Below are positions 30,475-42,662 of a stretch of DNA of 64,000 nt, one piece after another. The DNA lies in assembly GCA_964527685.1 (NCBI GenBank), contig CAZGOC010000001.1, forward strand, positions 323,104 through 387,103, written 5' to 3'. Source of the DNA: UBA7396 sp964527685. Lineage in GTDB: Bacteria; Patescibacteriota; Gracilibacteria; BD1-5; UBA6164. The notes under the pieces are model-generated. The model saw nothing but the letters and a program-made list of their open reading frames with translations, made no database searches and had not been told where the DNA came from. Position 1 is the stretch's first letter. The number at the start of each line of letters is the position of its first letter. Position numbers and translations under genes: made by a program.

Positions 30475-33309
30475 ATGTCAGAATTTTTAATCCTAAAATG
30501 AGCTTCAACACATAATTTAAAAAATATAGATGTTAAGATTCCAAAAAATAAATTAACAGTTATTACTTGACTTTCATGATCTTGAAAATCATCACTTGCT
30601 TTTAAAACTATTTACAATATTTGACAACAAAAATATTTAGAAAGCCTTTCTTCATATGCAAGAATGTTTATTTGATGAATGTGAGAAGAAGCTATTTATA
30701 GTGAAGTTTCATGACTTTCTCCTGCTATTTCAATAGATCAAAAAACAACAAATAAAAATCCAAGATCTACAGTTTGAACTATTACAGAAATTTATGATTA
30801 TTATAAATTATTATATCTAAATATTTGAGAAAGAAAATGTATAGATTGTGGACATGATATAAAAAAAGATTCATTATTGTCTATAATAGAAGAATTAAAA
30901 ACTCATAATATTTGAGAAAAATTTATGATAAAATTTCAAATATTAAAAAATGAAAAAGATTTATCTATAGAATTAATAAAAAAAGAAGTTTTAAAAAGTT
31001 GATTTATAAGATATCAAATTTGAGATGATATTTATACTTTATCAGATGAAGTTTGAAATATAGATTTAAATAAAAAAAATATATATGTAATTTTAGACAG
31101 ATTAATAGTAAAAAATTATGATACAGAAGATTGATTAAAAGACTTAAAAAGACTAAAAGACAGCTTAACACTTGCTTTTAAATCTTGAGGAGGACTGCTT
31201 GAAATAGATTTTTTAAAAGAATCTAAAACAGAAAATCATAAATACTCAAATATATTTGTTTGTTCTAATTGTGGACATATACCAAGTGAATTAGATATAT
31301 CAAATTTTTCATTTAATTCTCCAGCTTGAAGTTGTGATAGTTGTCATGGTCTTTGAGAGAAACCAGTTTTTTTAGAGGAAAATATTACAAACCCAAGACT
31401 AACTATTGCAGAATGAGCTATTTTGCCATGGTTTTGAAGTGCTTATTATAATGAATTATTGCTTTCAGTTTGCAGGGATCATAAAATAAATGCAAATGAA
31501 AAATATTGAAAATTATCAAAAAAAGATAAAGAAATCATACTTTATTGAACTTGAGAACAAACATATAAAATAAGCCCAGAAAATACATTTTCTTGAAAAG
31601 TCTATCATTGAAAATATAAATGAATTATAAACATTTTAACAGAAAAATTTTTTTCATGAGATACTGAAGATGAAAAATTAAGTCAATATATGACAAATAT
31701 GGATTGTCAAGTTTGTAATTGATATAGGCTAAACAAAGAGAGTTTATCTGTTTATTTTAAATGATTAAATATTTGAGAATTATCAAATATGTCAGTTAAA
31801 AAATCAATAGATTTTTTTAAAAAAGTAGCTTTATCAAAAAATGAAGAATTAATAGCAAAAAATATTTTAAAAAATATTATAGACAGACTTGAATTTTTAC
31901 ATTGAGTTTGACTAGAATATATGACTATTTCAAGAAAATCAAATACACTTTCAGGATGAGAGTCACAAAGAATTCGTCTTGCTACACAAATTTGAACTAA
32001 ATTAGAATGAATTATTTATGTACTTGATGAACCATCTATTTGACTTCATCCAAGAGATAATGATATGCTAATTGAAAATTTAAAAAAATTAAGAGATATT
32101 TGAAATACATTGATTGTTGTTGAGCATGATGAAGATATTATGAAAAATGCAGATTATATTATAGACATATGACCTTGAGCTTGAATTCATTGATGAAATA
32201 TAGTTGCAGAGTGAACTTTTGATGAAATTTGTAAAAATAAAAACTCTATAACTTGACCTTATTTATCAAAACAAATTGAAGTGAAAGTAGATAGAAAAAA
32301 AAGAGTTTTAAAAAATTATTTAGAAATAATTTGAGCACATCATAACAATTTAAAAAATATTGATGTCAAAATTCCACTACAAAACTTATCAGTTGTCACT
32401 TGAGTTTCATGATCTTGAAAATCATCACTTGTAAATCATATATTAGCAAATCATTTATCAAATAAATTAAATTGAGCTAAAAGACAAGTTTGAAAAGTAA
32501 AAGAAATTAAGTGACTAGAATTTATAGACAAAGCAATAGTTGTTGATCAATCACCAATTTGAAAAACTCCAAGAAGTAATCCAGCAACTTATACATGACT
32601 TTTTACACATATAAGAGATATTTTTGCTACAAGTGAAGAGGCTAAAATTAGATGATACTGACCAGGAAGATTTAGTTTTAATACTCGTGATTGAAGATGT
32701 CATTATTGTGATTGAGATGGGACAAAAAAGATAGAAATGCATTTTTTACCAACTGTTTATGTAAAGTGTGAATATTGTGAATGAAAAAGATTTAACAAAG
32801 AAACTTTGGAAGTAGAGTTTAAATGAAAAAATATTGCTGATGTGCTTGATATGACAGTAGAAGAAGCTATATGATTTTTTAAAAATCAACCAAAAATAAT
32901 TAAAATACTAGAAGTTTTAAATGATGTAGGGCTTTGATATATAAAACTAGGACAATCATCAACAACACTTTCAGGATGAGAATCTCAAAGAATTAAACTC
33001 TCAACAGAGCTTTCAAAAAGATCTACTTCAAAAACATTTTACATACTTGATGAGCCAACTACCTGACTTCATTTTCAAGATACATTTAAGTTGCTTAAAA
33101 TACTACATTCACTTGTAGACAAATGAAATACTGTACTCGTTATTGAACATAATATGGAAGTTATATTAAACTCAGATTATATTATAGATATTTGACCAAC
33201 AGGATGAGATGATTGATGATATTTAGTAGTTAATTGAGATATAAATGAAGTAAAAAATTGTGAAAAAAGCTTTACTTGAAATGCTATAAGAAAATATTTA
33301 AATAAATAA
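30475..33309 (+). CDS. uvrA: Excinuclease ABC subunit A
   Basis: 944 residues, full length. Damage-sensing ATPase of nucleotide excision repair. First ABC half: Walker A TGLSGSGKSS, in which all three glycines are TGA (30568, 30577, 30583); zinc motif CIDCGHDI, and CSNCGHIP with CDSCHGLG; signature NTLSGGESQRIRLATQ and VLDEPSIGLHPRD. Second half: TGVSGSGKSS, zinc motif CHYCDGDG with CEYCEGKR, TLSGGESQRIKLSTEL, LDEPTTGLHFQD. The insertion domain that touches UvrB is present. uvrB and uvrC are not here. The murB gene starts 5 bp after its stop, an odd operon pairing. Confidence 0.97.
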
Positions 33310-33314
33310 AATAA

Positions 33315-34199
33315 ATGTTAAAACTCCTACAACAAAATATAGAAATAACAAAATTATCTAATTTTAAAACTAAAGCATTTACAAAATACTATTTTGAAAT
33401 AAATGATGAGAGCGATGTTTTAAAATTAGAAGAAATACTAAAATTTACCAAAGAAAATAACTTAAAAACCCTTTTTGTTTGAGCTTGAACTAATATGTTA
33501 TTTGCCTTTGATTTATTTGAGTGAGTTATTATAAAAAATAATTTAACTTGATATTTTTATGATGAAAATACTAAAATGCTTGAAGTATTTTCAAATGAAA
33601 AAACAACTCAAATAGCACTAAATTTAGAAAATAATTACAACCAAAATATATGGCATAGATTTATTTGATTACCTGGTAGTATTTGAGGTGCTTTATTTTG
33701 AAATGCTTGATGTTTTTGACTTGAAACAGAAAATAATTTTTTTAAAGCAATTGTCTATAATCTGTCTACAAATAAAATAGAAATATTAAATAAAAATGAA
33801 ATAAATTTTTCTTATAGGAACTCATTATTTAAACAAACTAAGAATTATTTTATTATAAAAATATATTTTGATTTGTCTAAAATTATAGAAAAATATTCAT
33901 CAGATGTTGATAATATAAAATTTAGAGAAGAAATTCAGCCAAAATGAAATAGTTGTTGAAGTTTTTTTAAAAATCCATCAAAAGAAAACTCTGCTTGAAG
34001 TTTAATTGAACAAGTTTGATTAAAATGATTTAAATATAATAATGCTTATTTTAGTGATAAACATGCAAATTTTTTAATGACTTTAAATGATAATTGAGAT
34101 TATAATGATTTGATGTATTTAATAAAATTAGCTCAAGAAAAAGTTTTTAAAAATTTTAATTTATTACTTGAAAATGAAGTCCAAATAATTACAAATTAA
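33315..34199 (+). CDS. murB: UDP-N-acetylenolpyruvoylglucosamine reductase
   Basis: 294 residues, type II-like short MurB. It reduces the MurA product to UDP-MurNAc using FAD and NADPH. Seen: the FAD-binding segment LFVGAGTNMLF, LPGSIGGALFGNAGCFG, SYRNSLFK with the catalytic-region Arg, and NSCGSFFKNPSKE followed by SAGSLIEQVGLKGF with a Ser in the proton-donor region. It lies 5 bp after uvrA and before a terminator, so it is read with uvrA. With MurA it completes the first stage of muropeptide precursor synthesis. Confidence 0.94.
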
Positions 34200-34229
34200 T
34201 TTCTTTAAAAGACAATAGATTAAACTTTG

Positions 34230-34270
34230 AAAAAATAAGAAGTATTTTTATAATTACTTCTTATTTTTTA
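34230..34270 (+). terminator. Terminator after uvrA-murB
   Basis: A perfect 15-bp stem (34230-34244 with 34255-34269; arm AAAAAATAAGAAGTA), 10-base loop, T-rich 3' arm, 30 bases past the murB stop. Confidence 0.75.
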
Positions 34271-34281
34271 TAAAATAATTA

Positions 34282-35253
34282 ATGCTAGACAAAAAAATAA
34301 AAGCATATAATGTAGTTTTAGATAAAATTAAAAAATCCAAAAATATTGCATTAATATCACATAAAAATCCAGATATTGATACAATATCATCACGAGTTTC
34401 ATTTTATGAAATGATAAAAATAAATTTTAATCAAAAAAAAATTGATTTAATTTGTATTGATAAAATTCCTACTAAATACAACTTTTTAATAAATACAGAT
34501 AAATTTAAAACAGATTTTAATCCAAGTAAATATGATTTAATAATTTTTTTTGATAGTTGAAGTAAAACTCAAACCTGATTTGATTTAAAATATGAAATAC
34601 TTTTTGATAAAAAAACTTTTAATACTATCTCTATCGATCATCATATAACAAATGAAATTTATGCTAGACAAAATATATTAAATACAACATATTCTTCAAC
34701 TACAATGATTATTTATGAGATATTTTTAATATGTAAATTAAAAATTAATTCTTACATTGCAACTTCATTACTTGCTTGAATTTATACAGATACTTGATGA
34801 TTTAAACATTCAAATACAACAAATATTACTTATTTTATAGCTTGAGAATTATTAAAATTAGGAGCAGATTATAATTTGATAGTAGACAAGTTTTTTAAAA
34901 ATAATTCTTTGTCTACAATAAAACTTTGGTGAAAAGTTATAAACGAAAGCTTTATTGATGATGAAAATATACTATATTCGTATGTAAATAAATCTATAAT
35001 TGATAGTTATAATTCTAGTTATGAAGAAGTTTCTTGAGTTATAGATCACCTAAATACAACTTCCTGAATAAAATATTGTAGTTTATTTACACAAAAAGGA
35101 GAATTTATAAAAGCTTCTTTAAGAACCTTAAGAGATGATATAGATTTGACTTTAGTTGCTAAAAAATATAATTGATGAGGACATAAAAAAGCATCTTGAT
35201 TTACTACAAAGTGACAAGCACAATTCACTTCAAATTTTAAAATAGTTGATTAA
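34282..35253 (+). CDS. DHH/DHHA1 family phosphoesterase (NrnA-like)
   Basis: 323 residues. DHH domain: LISHKNPDIDTISS, FFDSGSK, and the name-giving ISIDHHITN, all contributing metal-binding Asp and His; DHHA1 domain: YNGGGHKKASGF near the C terminus, the substrate-binding loop. This is the layout of NrnA-type oligoribonuclease/pAp phosphatase and c-di-AMP- or pGpG-degrading enzymes. No membrane or GGDEF domain, which argues against GdpP. The first motif has Pro-Asp-Ile-Asp rather than PDGDA. It is followed 10 bp later by ruvA. Which substrate is used cannot be told from sequence. Confidence 0.88.
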
Positions 35254-35263
35254 TAAAAAAAAT

Positions 35264-35854
35264 ATGATTTCATATATAAACTGAATTATAAAAAATATCG
35301 AATTAAACCAAGTTATAATTTTAACAAATTTTTGAATTTGATATGAAATTATAATAAATGAATTAATTTATTCTCATATAATAAATAAAAAAGAAATTGA
35401 ATTATTTATTTATCATAATATTACAGAAAATTGACAAAATTTATTTTGATTTCTTACTTTTGAAGATAGAGAATTTTTTAAAGAACTTATAAAAATATCT
35501 TGAGTTTGATGAAAGGTAGCTCAGAATATTATGTCTTTATGAACAACTAAATTAAAAACAGCTATTTATGAAGATGATAAAAAATTAATAGAAAGTATAA
35601 AATGAGTTTGAAAAAAAATGTCTGAAAAAATTATACTAGAACTAAAAGATAAAGATTTTATAAAAAATATAATATTTAAAAAAGAACTAAAAGAAAATAC
35701 AAATAAAATTGAAAAAGTATTAAAAGATGAAATTATGTCTACTTTGACTAATATGTGATATAATCCTAAAAGAGTAGAAGAGTTGCTACAAACATTGCCT
35801 GATGATTATGATAATATGCAAAAAATAATTCCATTTATTATAAAAAATATTTAA
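35264..35854 (+). CDS. ruvA: Holliday junction helicase subunit RuvA
   Basis: 196 residues, full length. N-terminal OB domain (MISYINGIIKNIELNQVII), two helix-hairpin-helix motifs (LIKISGVGGKVAQNIMSL and SIKGVGKKMSEKIILELK) and a C-terminal domain (EIMSTLTNMGYNPKRVEELL) that binds RuvB. RuvA tetramers hold Holliday junctions for RuvB-driven migration. ruvB and ruvC are not adjacent. It follows the DHH gene closely and ends in a bidirectional terminator. Confidence 0.95.
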
Positions 35855-35885
35855 AAAAACTTGAGAAAATTCTCAAGTTTTTTTA
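35853..35885. terminator. Bidirectional terminator between ruvA and the PKD fusion gene
   Basis: Stem AACTTGAGAA / TTCTCAAGTT within A and T runs; it overlaps the stop codons of both convergent genes. Confidence 0.75.
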
Positions 35886-38549
35886 TTCAATTTCAATTTC
35901 AACACTATCGCTCATTACATTGTTATTTGCTAAATCAATAGTTAAAACAACTTTATATTTTCAAGGTTTTTTATAAGCATGGCTTGGATTTGCTTCTGGT
36001 GAATTACTTCAATCTCAAAAATCCCAATGATATGCTACTATTTGCCCAAGAGAATTACTTGATAGAAAATCAATTTCTTGTCAAGTAGGTGCTTTTTTCA
36101 TTGATACATTTATTTTAGCACTTGATTCTAATGGCTTTAGTATTAAATCTTTTGTTATACTATATTCTTTTCATTTTCTTGTTACAACAGTTAATTTTAC
36201 TTTATAATTTCATTCTTTTAAATATCTATGTCCTGAGTTTGTAGCATCTCTTTCCTCAACTATGCCATCTCAATAATCATAAATAAATTTTATAATATCG
36301 TCATTTTTTATTTTACTTAATGATGCGTCAAAGGCTACTAGTGCAGGAGCATATTCAGTATCTGATTTTAAATTTAAACTTAAATCAGCTTCTTTTTCTA
36401 CAAATTCTAAATTTATTTTTTGAGTTAATTCTAAAAATAAGTTTTTATCTCTTCTATGTTTAAATTTGTATTTAACTAATACTTCTTCAAATCAAGCAAA
36501 ATTAAATTCATATTCAAATATTTTTCATTCTCCTTCATTGCTTCCATCTCATTTTACATCCCAATTTATACTATCTAAAACATATAGAGAATTATCAGAT
36601 TTTATAGTTTTTGCATCAAAGTTTATTTTTGTAGGATTTCATATATTGTAAATAGAGTAATCATTTGTTTTTTGGTCATATTTTACATCATTTATCTTAG
36701 AATTGTTTATATAAAAATCAATTTGTCCATTTAATTTCATTTTTTTTGTAGTTGTAACTTTTTTTGTTAGCACATTTGATTCTCAATTTGAATTTATTAA
36801 TTTTACACTTATGTTGTAATCTCAATAATCAGTAAACTTATATGTTATTTTAGATGATTCTTCCATATTTAACTTATCTGATTTTTGTTTGTATTCTTTT
36901 CCATCAATTGTCCAAATAAATTCTTCAATAAATCAATCTCAAAAATTATTTTCTATATCTGATACTTTAAAAGTATATTCTAAATCATTATCTATAGATA
37001 CTTCTTGGTTTATTTTTCAATTTATTGATGACTTTTCTCAAGATATAGTAAAAATCCTATTCATATAATTATTTTTTGAATTTTTTAATTTCATTCAAAT
37101 AAGAGATTTTTCAAAATATACTTTACTTGGTTGGAAATTGTATCAGGTATAAGCTGGTTTTGTTAAATCATCTTCTAAATACCACTCTACTTCTCAAAGA
37201 GGTTTTAATTCGTTTGCATTAAAAGAGATTGTTTTTCATCAATTTTCTAGTGTCTTTTCTTTTATATCAACCACATAGGCAACTGAAATTTCAGGTTGTT
37301 CTGAAGCTGGTTTTTGAATAACTCATTTTTCTCTAAACCTTGTGTCAACTCACTCTAGAGTTAGTGATATTTTATAATTTCATTTTTTATCAAATGTATA
37401 AATTACATCAGGAGTTTTTGTTTCTAGTGTTTTTCAATTTCAAAAATTCCAAATATATTTATTTATTGCAAATCATTGTCTTTGTTCATCTTTTTGTAAA
37501 TAAGTAACATCCAACTTTATATCAATAGGTCAAATTATTGAATTTGTGTCTGAAATTATAGCTCAAGATTTTCATATTTTTTCATCATTTAACAAGTTAT
37601 TATCATAAATTTGGACAAGTCAGTATGAATATTCAAGCCAATTAGGAAGCTGTTTTATAGTTTTATCTAAATACATCCATAGAGTCACAGACGATCAAGC
37701 TATTATTAGCATAATTATAGATAATATACTAAAAATAACTTTTTTTCTCTTTTGATCTTTTTTTGTAAATAAAGCTTTAAATAAAACTATTATAAGTAAT
37801 ATAGTTTCAATAATTATGACTATTGAAAAAATAGTAGTTGTTAGTGTTAGTAAAAAACTATTTATATCATTTAGGCTAATTCATAAAGAGGCAAAAAAAG
37901 CAACATCTTCAGGGGTTTTAGCATTTATTATAACAAATGTTAAAAATGCACCTCATAAAATAAGTGCAATAAACAAAATTCCTCATAAAAATCAAAATGC
38001 AGTTGATGCTGAAACTCATTTTTTTGCTACTTGTTTTTTTTCTACTTTTTTTTCAGATAATTTTGCTTTCAAAAATATAGTTTCTCAAAAATTTGAAGGA
38101 ACTGATTTTACTAAAATATCAATTGCCTTTTCTCTAAAGACAGTTAATCAATCTCATTTTTGTTCTATATTATTTTTTGTAAGATCAAGTTTTGAGATGG
38201 TTTTTAGTTTTATAACTAAACTAGAATAAGTATGATATTTTATATATTTTAAGTCTTTTAAAATACTATCTTTTTTGAAAGATAATTTTACTAAATCATT
38301 TGTTGGCTCTATTACAACAAAATCATATTCATTTTTTAATAAAATAAATAATAAATCATCAACTTCATTTATATTTATATCAATAATTTCTTTTTTTTCT
38401 ACATTTTCCTTACTATTTCAAAGATCATTTTCTTTTTTTTTGTCAAGTGGATCTAACTCTTTAGGTCTAATTTCCTTGTCTGTTAAAATAGTTGATAACT
38501 TTTCTATATCTAAATTATTTTCATCAAATGGATTGTTATTCTGAGTCAT
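35883..38549 (-). CDS. Fusion of an inactive PilB/GspE-type N-terminal domain, membrane helices and PKD-like domains
   Basis: 888 residues. Residues about 55-165 resemble the second N-terminal domain of PilB/GspE ATPases: VDDLLFILLKNEYDFVVIEP matches the 'ASDIHIEP' region, and LVIKLKTISKLDLTKN, GLTVFREKAIDILVKSVPS and FGETIFLKA match the 'LDIxERR...PQDG...VDLRVSTLPT..GE' region. The sequence stops where the Walker A ATPase core should begin. Three transmembrane helices follow (about 180-300). The remaining ~590 residues are several PKD-like beta domains, the last with IVAYHWDFGDGS and PGKYKVVLTIDL, the one before with FIYDYGDG and EGNYKVKLTVV. Topology suggests a cytosolic decoy domain linked to surface domains. 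Role in pilus function is inference. Confidence 0.72.
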
Positions 38550-38621
38550 AATTTTAAATTATAAAATATTTTAAATCATTATATCATAAATATTATAGAA
38601 AAAGCAAATTTTTTGACTTTA

Positions 38622-38652
38622 AAAAAAAGACTTTTTAAAAAAAGTCTTTATA
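38622..38652 (-). terminator. Terminator of secA
   Basis: On the minus strand AAAGACTTTTT pairs with AAAAAGTCTTT and is followed by a T run; it begins inside the secA stop codon. Confidence 0.7.
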
Positions 38653-41251
38653 CTCTAATTTTTGTTTTATTTCAAGAATTATTTGCTTTATTTTGATTTG
38701 GATTTGCAAAAAGTGGATTTGAATTTGATTGACTAGTTATATTTAAACTTTCTTCATCATTTGTTATGATAAAATTATTTTCATTTAACTCCATTTGTTT
38801 TATTTCAATATCTTGTTTTACTATAAATATAGTTTTTGTAACTTTATATCAAATCTCTCAAATCAAATCTTCAAATTTATAAAATGCTTTTTCTTTATAA
38901 ACTATTAAAGGGTTTTTTTGGGCATATCATTCAAATGCAACTGATTCTCTTAATTTACTCATAGAATCAATATGCCTCATCCATAATTCATCTATTGATT
39001 GTAAAACAACCTTTCTTTCAATATCATAAAAATCTTCAATATCAGTAAATTTTTGTGCTACTTTATCTATTTCATTTTTTGCTAAATTTCATATATATTT
39101 TGCTATACTTTCATCATCTTGGATTCAAGAAACATCATTTTTTTCAATTACATTGTCAATTAATTCAAATCATAAAAATTCATTTACTTTTTTTATAATT
39201 TCTTCTTTTGGAGTATTTTTTAATTCTAAAGCTAAAACAAATTTTTCTACTTGTTCTCAAACCATTTCTTTTACATCATTGTCTATATTTTGAGAATCAA
39301 GTATTTTATCTCTTTTTGAATAAATAATTTCTCTATGTTTGTTTATTACATCATCATATTCAAGTACATGTTTTCTACTATCAAAATGATATCATTCTAC
39401 TTGTTTTTGAACTGAAGTTACTCTTTTTGTTAACATAGAGCTTTGAGCTAAAGGTTCATCATCTGGAATTGAAGCAAACATTGGAGAGTTAAAAACTCAA
39501 AATAATTTATCTCATCCAAATATTCTCATTATTTCATCATTTGGTGAAATTAAAAATTGAGTATATCAAGGGTCTCATTGTCTTCAGGCCCTTCATCTTA
39601 ATTGATTATCAATTCTTCTTGTTTCGTGTTTTTCTGTTCAAAGTATTACAAGTCATCAAAGTTCTGCAACTCACTCTCAAAGTTTGATGTCAGTTCATCT
39701 TCAAGCCATATTAGTAGCTATAGTTACAGCTCACAATTGTCAAGCATTTGCAACTATTTCAGCTTCTTTTTCATGATATTTTGCATTTAATACATTGTGT
39801 GGAACTCAAGCTTCTTTTAATCTATTTGATAAATATTCTGATTTTTCAACAGATATAGTTCAAACAAGCACTGGTTGTTTTTTTTCATGGAAATCTTTAA
39901 TCATTTTTATTGCATAATCAAATTTTCCAAGCTCATTTTTAAATAATAAATCACTATCATCAATTCTTGCAATAGGCTTATTTGTAGGAATTACAAGAGT
40001 TTCAAGAGCATAAACTTTATAAAATTCTTCTTCTTCAGTTTTTGCAGTTCAAGTCATTCAAGCAAGTTTAAAATACATTCTAAAATAATTTTGAAATGTA
40101 ATTGATGCAAGAGTTTTACTCTCTCTTTTTACTTCTACTCCTTCTTTTGCTTCTATAGCTTGATGAAGTCATTCACTATATCTTCTTCAAGATAAAACTC
40201 TTCAAGTATGTTCGTCAATAATTAAAACTTCTCCGTCTGGTGAAACTAAATAATCTTTATCTTTTTTATAAACTGATCTTGCTTTTAAGGCATTTTCTAT
40301 ATGGTGTAAATCATTGTATCTATCAGAAACATATATATTTTCAACCTTTAAAATTTTTTCAATTTTTGTAATTCAAGCATCTGTTAAAGTAGAAGTTTTT
40401 TGTTTTTCATCTATTTTATAATCAACTCATTCATTTAATTCTTTTGAAATTAATGCAAATTGCATATATTTTGAAGTTGGCTCATTGTCAGGCATTGAAA
40501 TAATTAATGGAGTTCTTGCTTCGTCTATTAAAATACTATCAACTTCATCTATAATTGCAAAAAAAGGTTTTGACATAACTTTATTTTCTTTTTTTGTAAC
40601 CATATTATCTCTTAGATAATCAAATCACATCTCATTATTTGTAGCATAAACTACATCTTTATGATAATTTTCATATTTTATATTATGATTTTGATTATGA
40701 AGTATAACTCAAACAGAAAGTCATAAGGCATTGTATAAAACTCACATTTCCTCACTATCTCTTGATGCTAAATAATCATTTACAGTTACTATATGAACTG
40801 GATTTCAAGTTAATGCATTTAAATAAGCAGGCAAAGTTGCTACTAAAGTTTTTCATTCTCAAGTTTTCATTTCAGCTACTTGTCCGTCATGAATTGCCAT
40901 TCATCAAATAAGTTGCACATCATAAGGAACCATATTCCAAGTGATTTCTTTTCAAGAAGGAAGAGTGAATTTTTGTCAATTTATTAATTTTGTTGCAGTT
41001 TTTAGGTTTGTGAAAGCCTCTACTAAAACTTCTTTTAATTTTGAGTTAATTTCTTCAAAATCTTTTGGGTTTTGAAAATCAAGATCTTTAAAATTTTCCT
41101 TTAACTCTAGGGTTTTTGCTTTTACTTGATCTAAAGTAAATCCTTCAAACTCTTTTTCTTTTAGTTTTATTTCCTCAACTACTTTTAAATAATTATTTAT
41201 TTTTTTCTTATCTGGATCACCAAAAATAGCTTTTATAATATCTTCTAACAT
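38648..41251 (-). CDS. secA: Preprotein translocase ATPase SecA
   Basis: 867 residues. Motor of Sec-dependent protein export. Seen: FGDPDKKKIN at the N terminus, Walker A [38 protein letters not shown], the cross-linking domain, TIATNMAGRGTDIKLG, NQLRGRAGRQGDPG, and the helical scaffold DELWMRHIDSMSKLRESV. The C-terminal zinc-binding CxCx8CH motif that binds SecB is absent: the protein ends NNSGNKTKIRV. The start is the ATG preceding LEDIIKAIFG; longer upstream readings have no conservation. It is monocistronic. Confidence 0.96.
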
Positions 41252-41316
41252 ATGATTTAATTTTTTTAAAAAAATAACTAAGAGATTATATAAAAAAGTT
41301 TTTAAAATACAAATTT

Positions 41317-41344
41317 TTGATTTTATTAAAATACTAAATATAAT
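41317..41344 (+). promoter_or_regulatory. Promoter of the pseudouridine synthase gene
   Basis: TTGATT (41317-41322) and TATAAT (41339-41344), 16-bp spacer, 31 bp before the ATG. A minus-strand promoter for secA (TTGTAT-N16-TATAAT) also lies in this divergent region. Confidence 0.45.
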
Positions 41345-41375
41345 AAATTTTAAAAAATTTAATAATACTAAAACA

Positions 41376-42086
41376 ATGGAAAAAATTAAAATACATAAAT
41401 ATTTATCAAAATCTTGAGTTTGTTCTTTGAGAAAAGCAGAAGAATATATTAAAAATAATGAAGTTTTTGTAAATGGAAGTTTAGCACATATTTGACAATT
41501 AATAGATCCAGAAAATGACAAAGTAGAACTTTGACAAAAGGCAGTAGAAGAACAAAAAAAATTAGTTTACTTTAAGATAAATAAACCAAGAGGAATTGTT
41601 ACTACATGCGCTCAAAATGATGAACAAAACATTGTAGACATTATAGACATAAAACAAAGAGTTTTCCCAATTTGAAGACTTGATAAAGACACAACTTGAC
41701 TTTTAATTTTAACAAATGATGGAAGACTTGCAAATTATTTAATGCATCCAAGATATAATCATCAAAAAGAATATGTTGTTGAAACTTTTTGACCGATATC
41801 AGATACTCAATTGCAAAAAATGAGAAATTGAATTTTTATACTTTGAAGTTATACAAAAAAAGCCTTAATAAAAAGACTTTCTTCTTGAACTTTTTCAATT
41901 ACTATTTCAGAATGAAAAAATAGACAAATTAGAAGAATGGTTGAGAGTGTTTGAAGTGAAGTAAAAAAATTAAAAAGAATTAGAATTGAAAATATAGAAC
42001 TATGAAATCTTGATTTTTGAGAATATAAAGAACTTACAAAAAATGAGTTAAAAGTGCTTTTTGAAGAGCTTTGATTAAATTTGTAG
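41376..42086 (+). CDS. RsuA/RluB-family pseudouridine synthase
   Basis: 236 residues: an N-terminal S4 RNA-binding domain (KIHKYLSKSGVCSLRKAEEYI) and the catalytic domain with GRLDKDTTGLLILTNDG, whose Asp is the catalytic residue, KPRGIVTT, and EGKNRQIRRMVESVG. It isomerises specific uridines in 16S or 23S rRNA (RsuA, RluB, RluE, RluF group); the exact site cannot be assigned. Ends with TAG. The 200 bp after it hold a repeated element but no recognised terminator. Confidence 0.9.
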
Positions 42087-42174
42087 AAATTAAAATAATA
42101 ATTGATGATTATTTGTTAAATAGTTAATTTTTTAAAGCCTTTAAGTATACTTAAAACTATAACTTATAATTTTA

Positions 42175-42211
42175 ATAAAACTGGTACCTATATTCTAGGT
42201 ATAGATAGTTA
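42175..42211 (+). repeat. Repeated element, copy 2
   Basis: 37 bases matching 30358-30393. Here the inner part is a perfect inverted repeat, TACCTA-TATTC-TAGGTA, and AACT/AGTT can close an outer stem. It lies 88 bases after the pseudouridine synthase stop and 75 bases before the next ATG, similar to the 81 bases before uvrA for copy 1. Confidence 0.5.
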
Positions 42212-42286
42212 GATTTTAGTAATTTTTTTGCTTTTTTAAAAAAAATATGTTAGCATATTAATGTATTTAAAAATTATTTTTATTTT

Positions 42287-42640
42287 ATGGCAATGGATTT
42301 AAAAAAATTCAAAGAAGATTATGATAAATATAGCTTTGAGCAAAAAAAAGAAACTGTGGTTACAATGCTTAGTTGAGTATTATGAAAATGAGATAATTTT
42401 GATAATATTTATAATTTTATCATAAATAATCCTGAACAAGTTTATGAAAATGAACTTGATGAGGTCTTTGGTATACTTTTACTTTGAATGTATCAAGATA
42501 ATCAGGATAAATTAAAAGAAGCTGAGTGAAGACTTGATATTGTAAAAAATAAAATGATGCAATTAAAAGAGCAAGAAAGAAGAGAAAAAGAAGAAGATGA
42601 TGCTGAGAAATTTTTGGATAATGCGATTTTAAGTATGTAA
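42287..42640 (+). CDS. Small soluble protein of unknown function
   Basis: 117 residues, mostly helical, acidic at the C terminus (QLKEQERREKEEDDAEKFLD), with a central segment NIYNFIINNPEQVYENELDE. No recognised domain. A second in-frame ATG two codons later is an alternative start. The gene follows repeat copy 2 and precedes another unknown soluble gene by 22 bp; the pair may form an operon. Confidence 0.65.
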
Positions 42641-42662
42641 TTTATTTTTTAATTTTTTAAAT

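Noticed and set aside
40976..41521. 181-codon minus-strand ORF starting upstream of secA
   Set aside because: Only the part from the ATG at 41251 is SecA; the upstream part is unconserved and antisense to the pseudouridine synthase.
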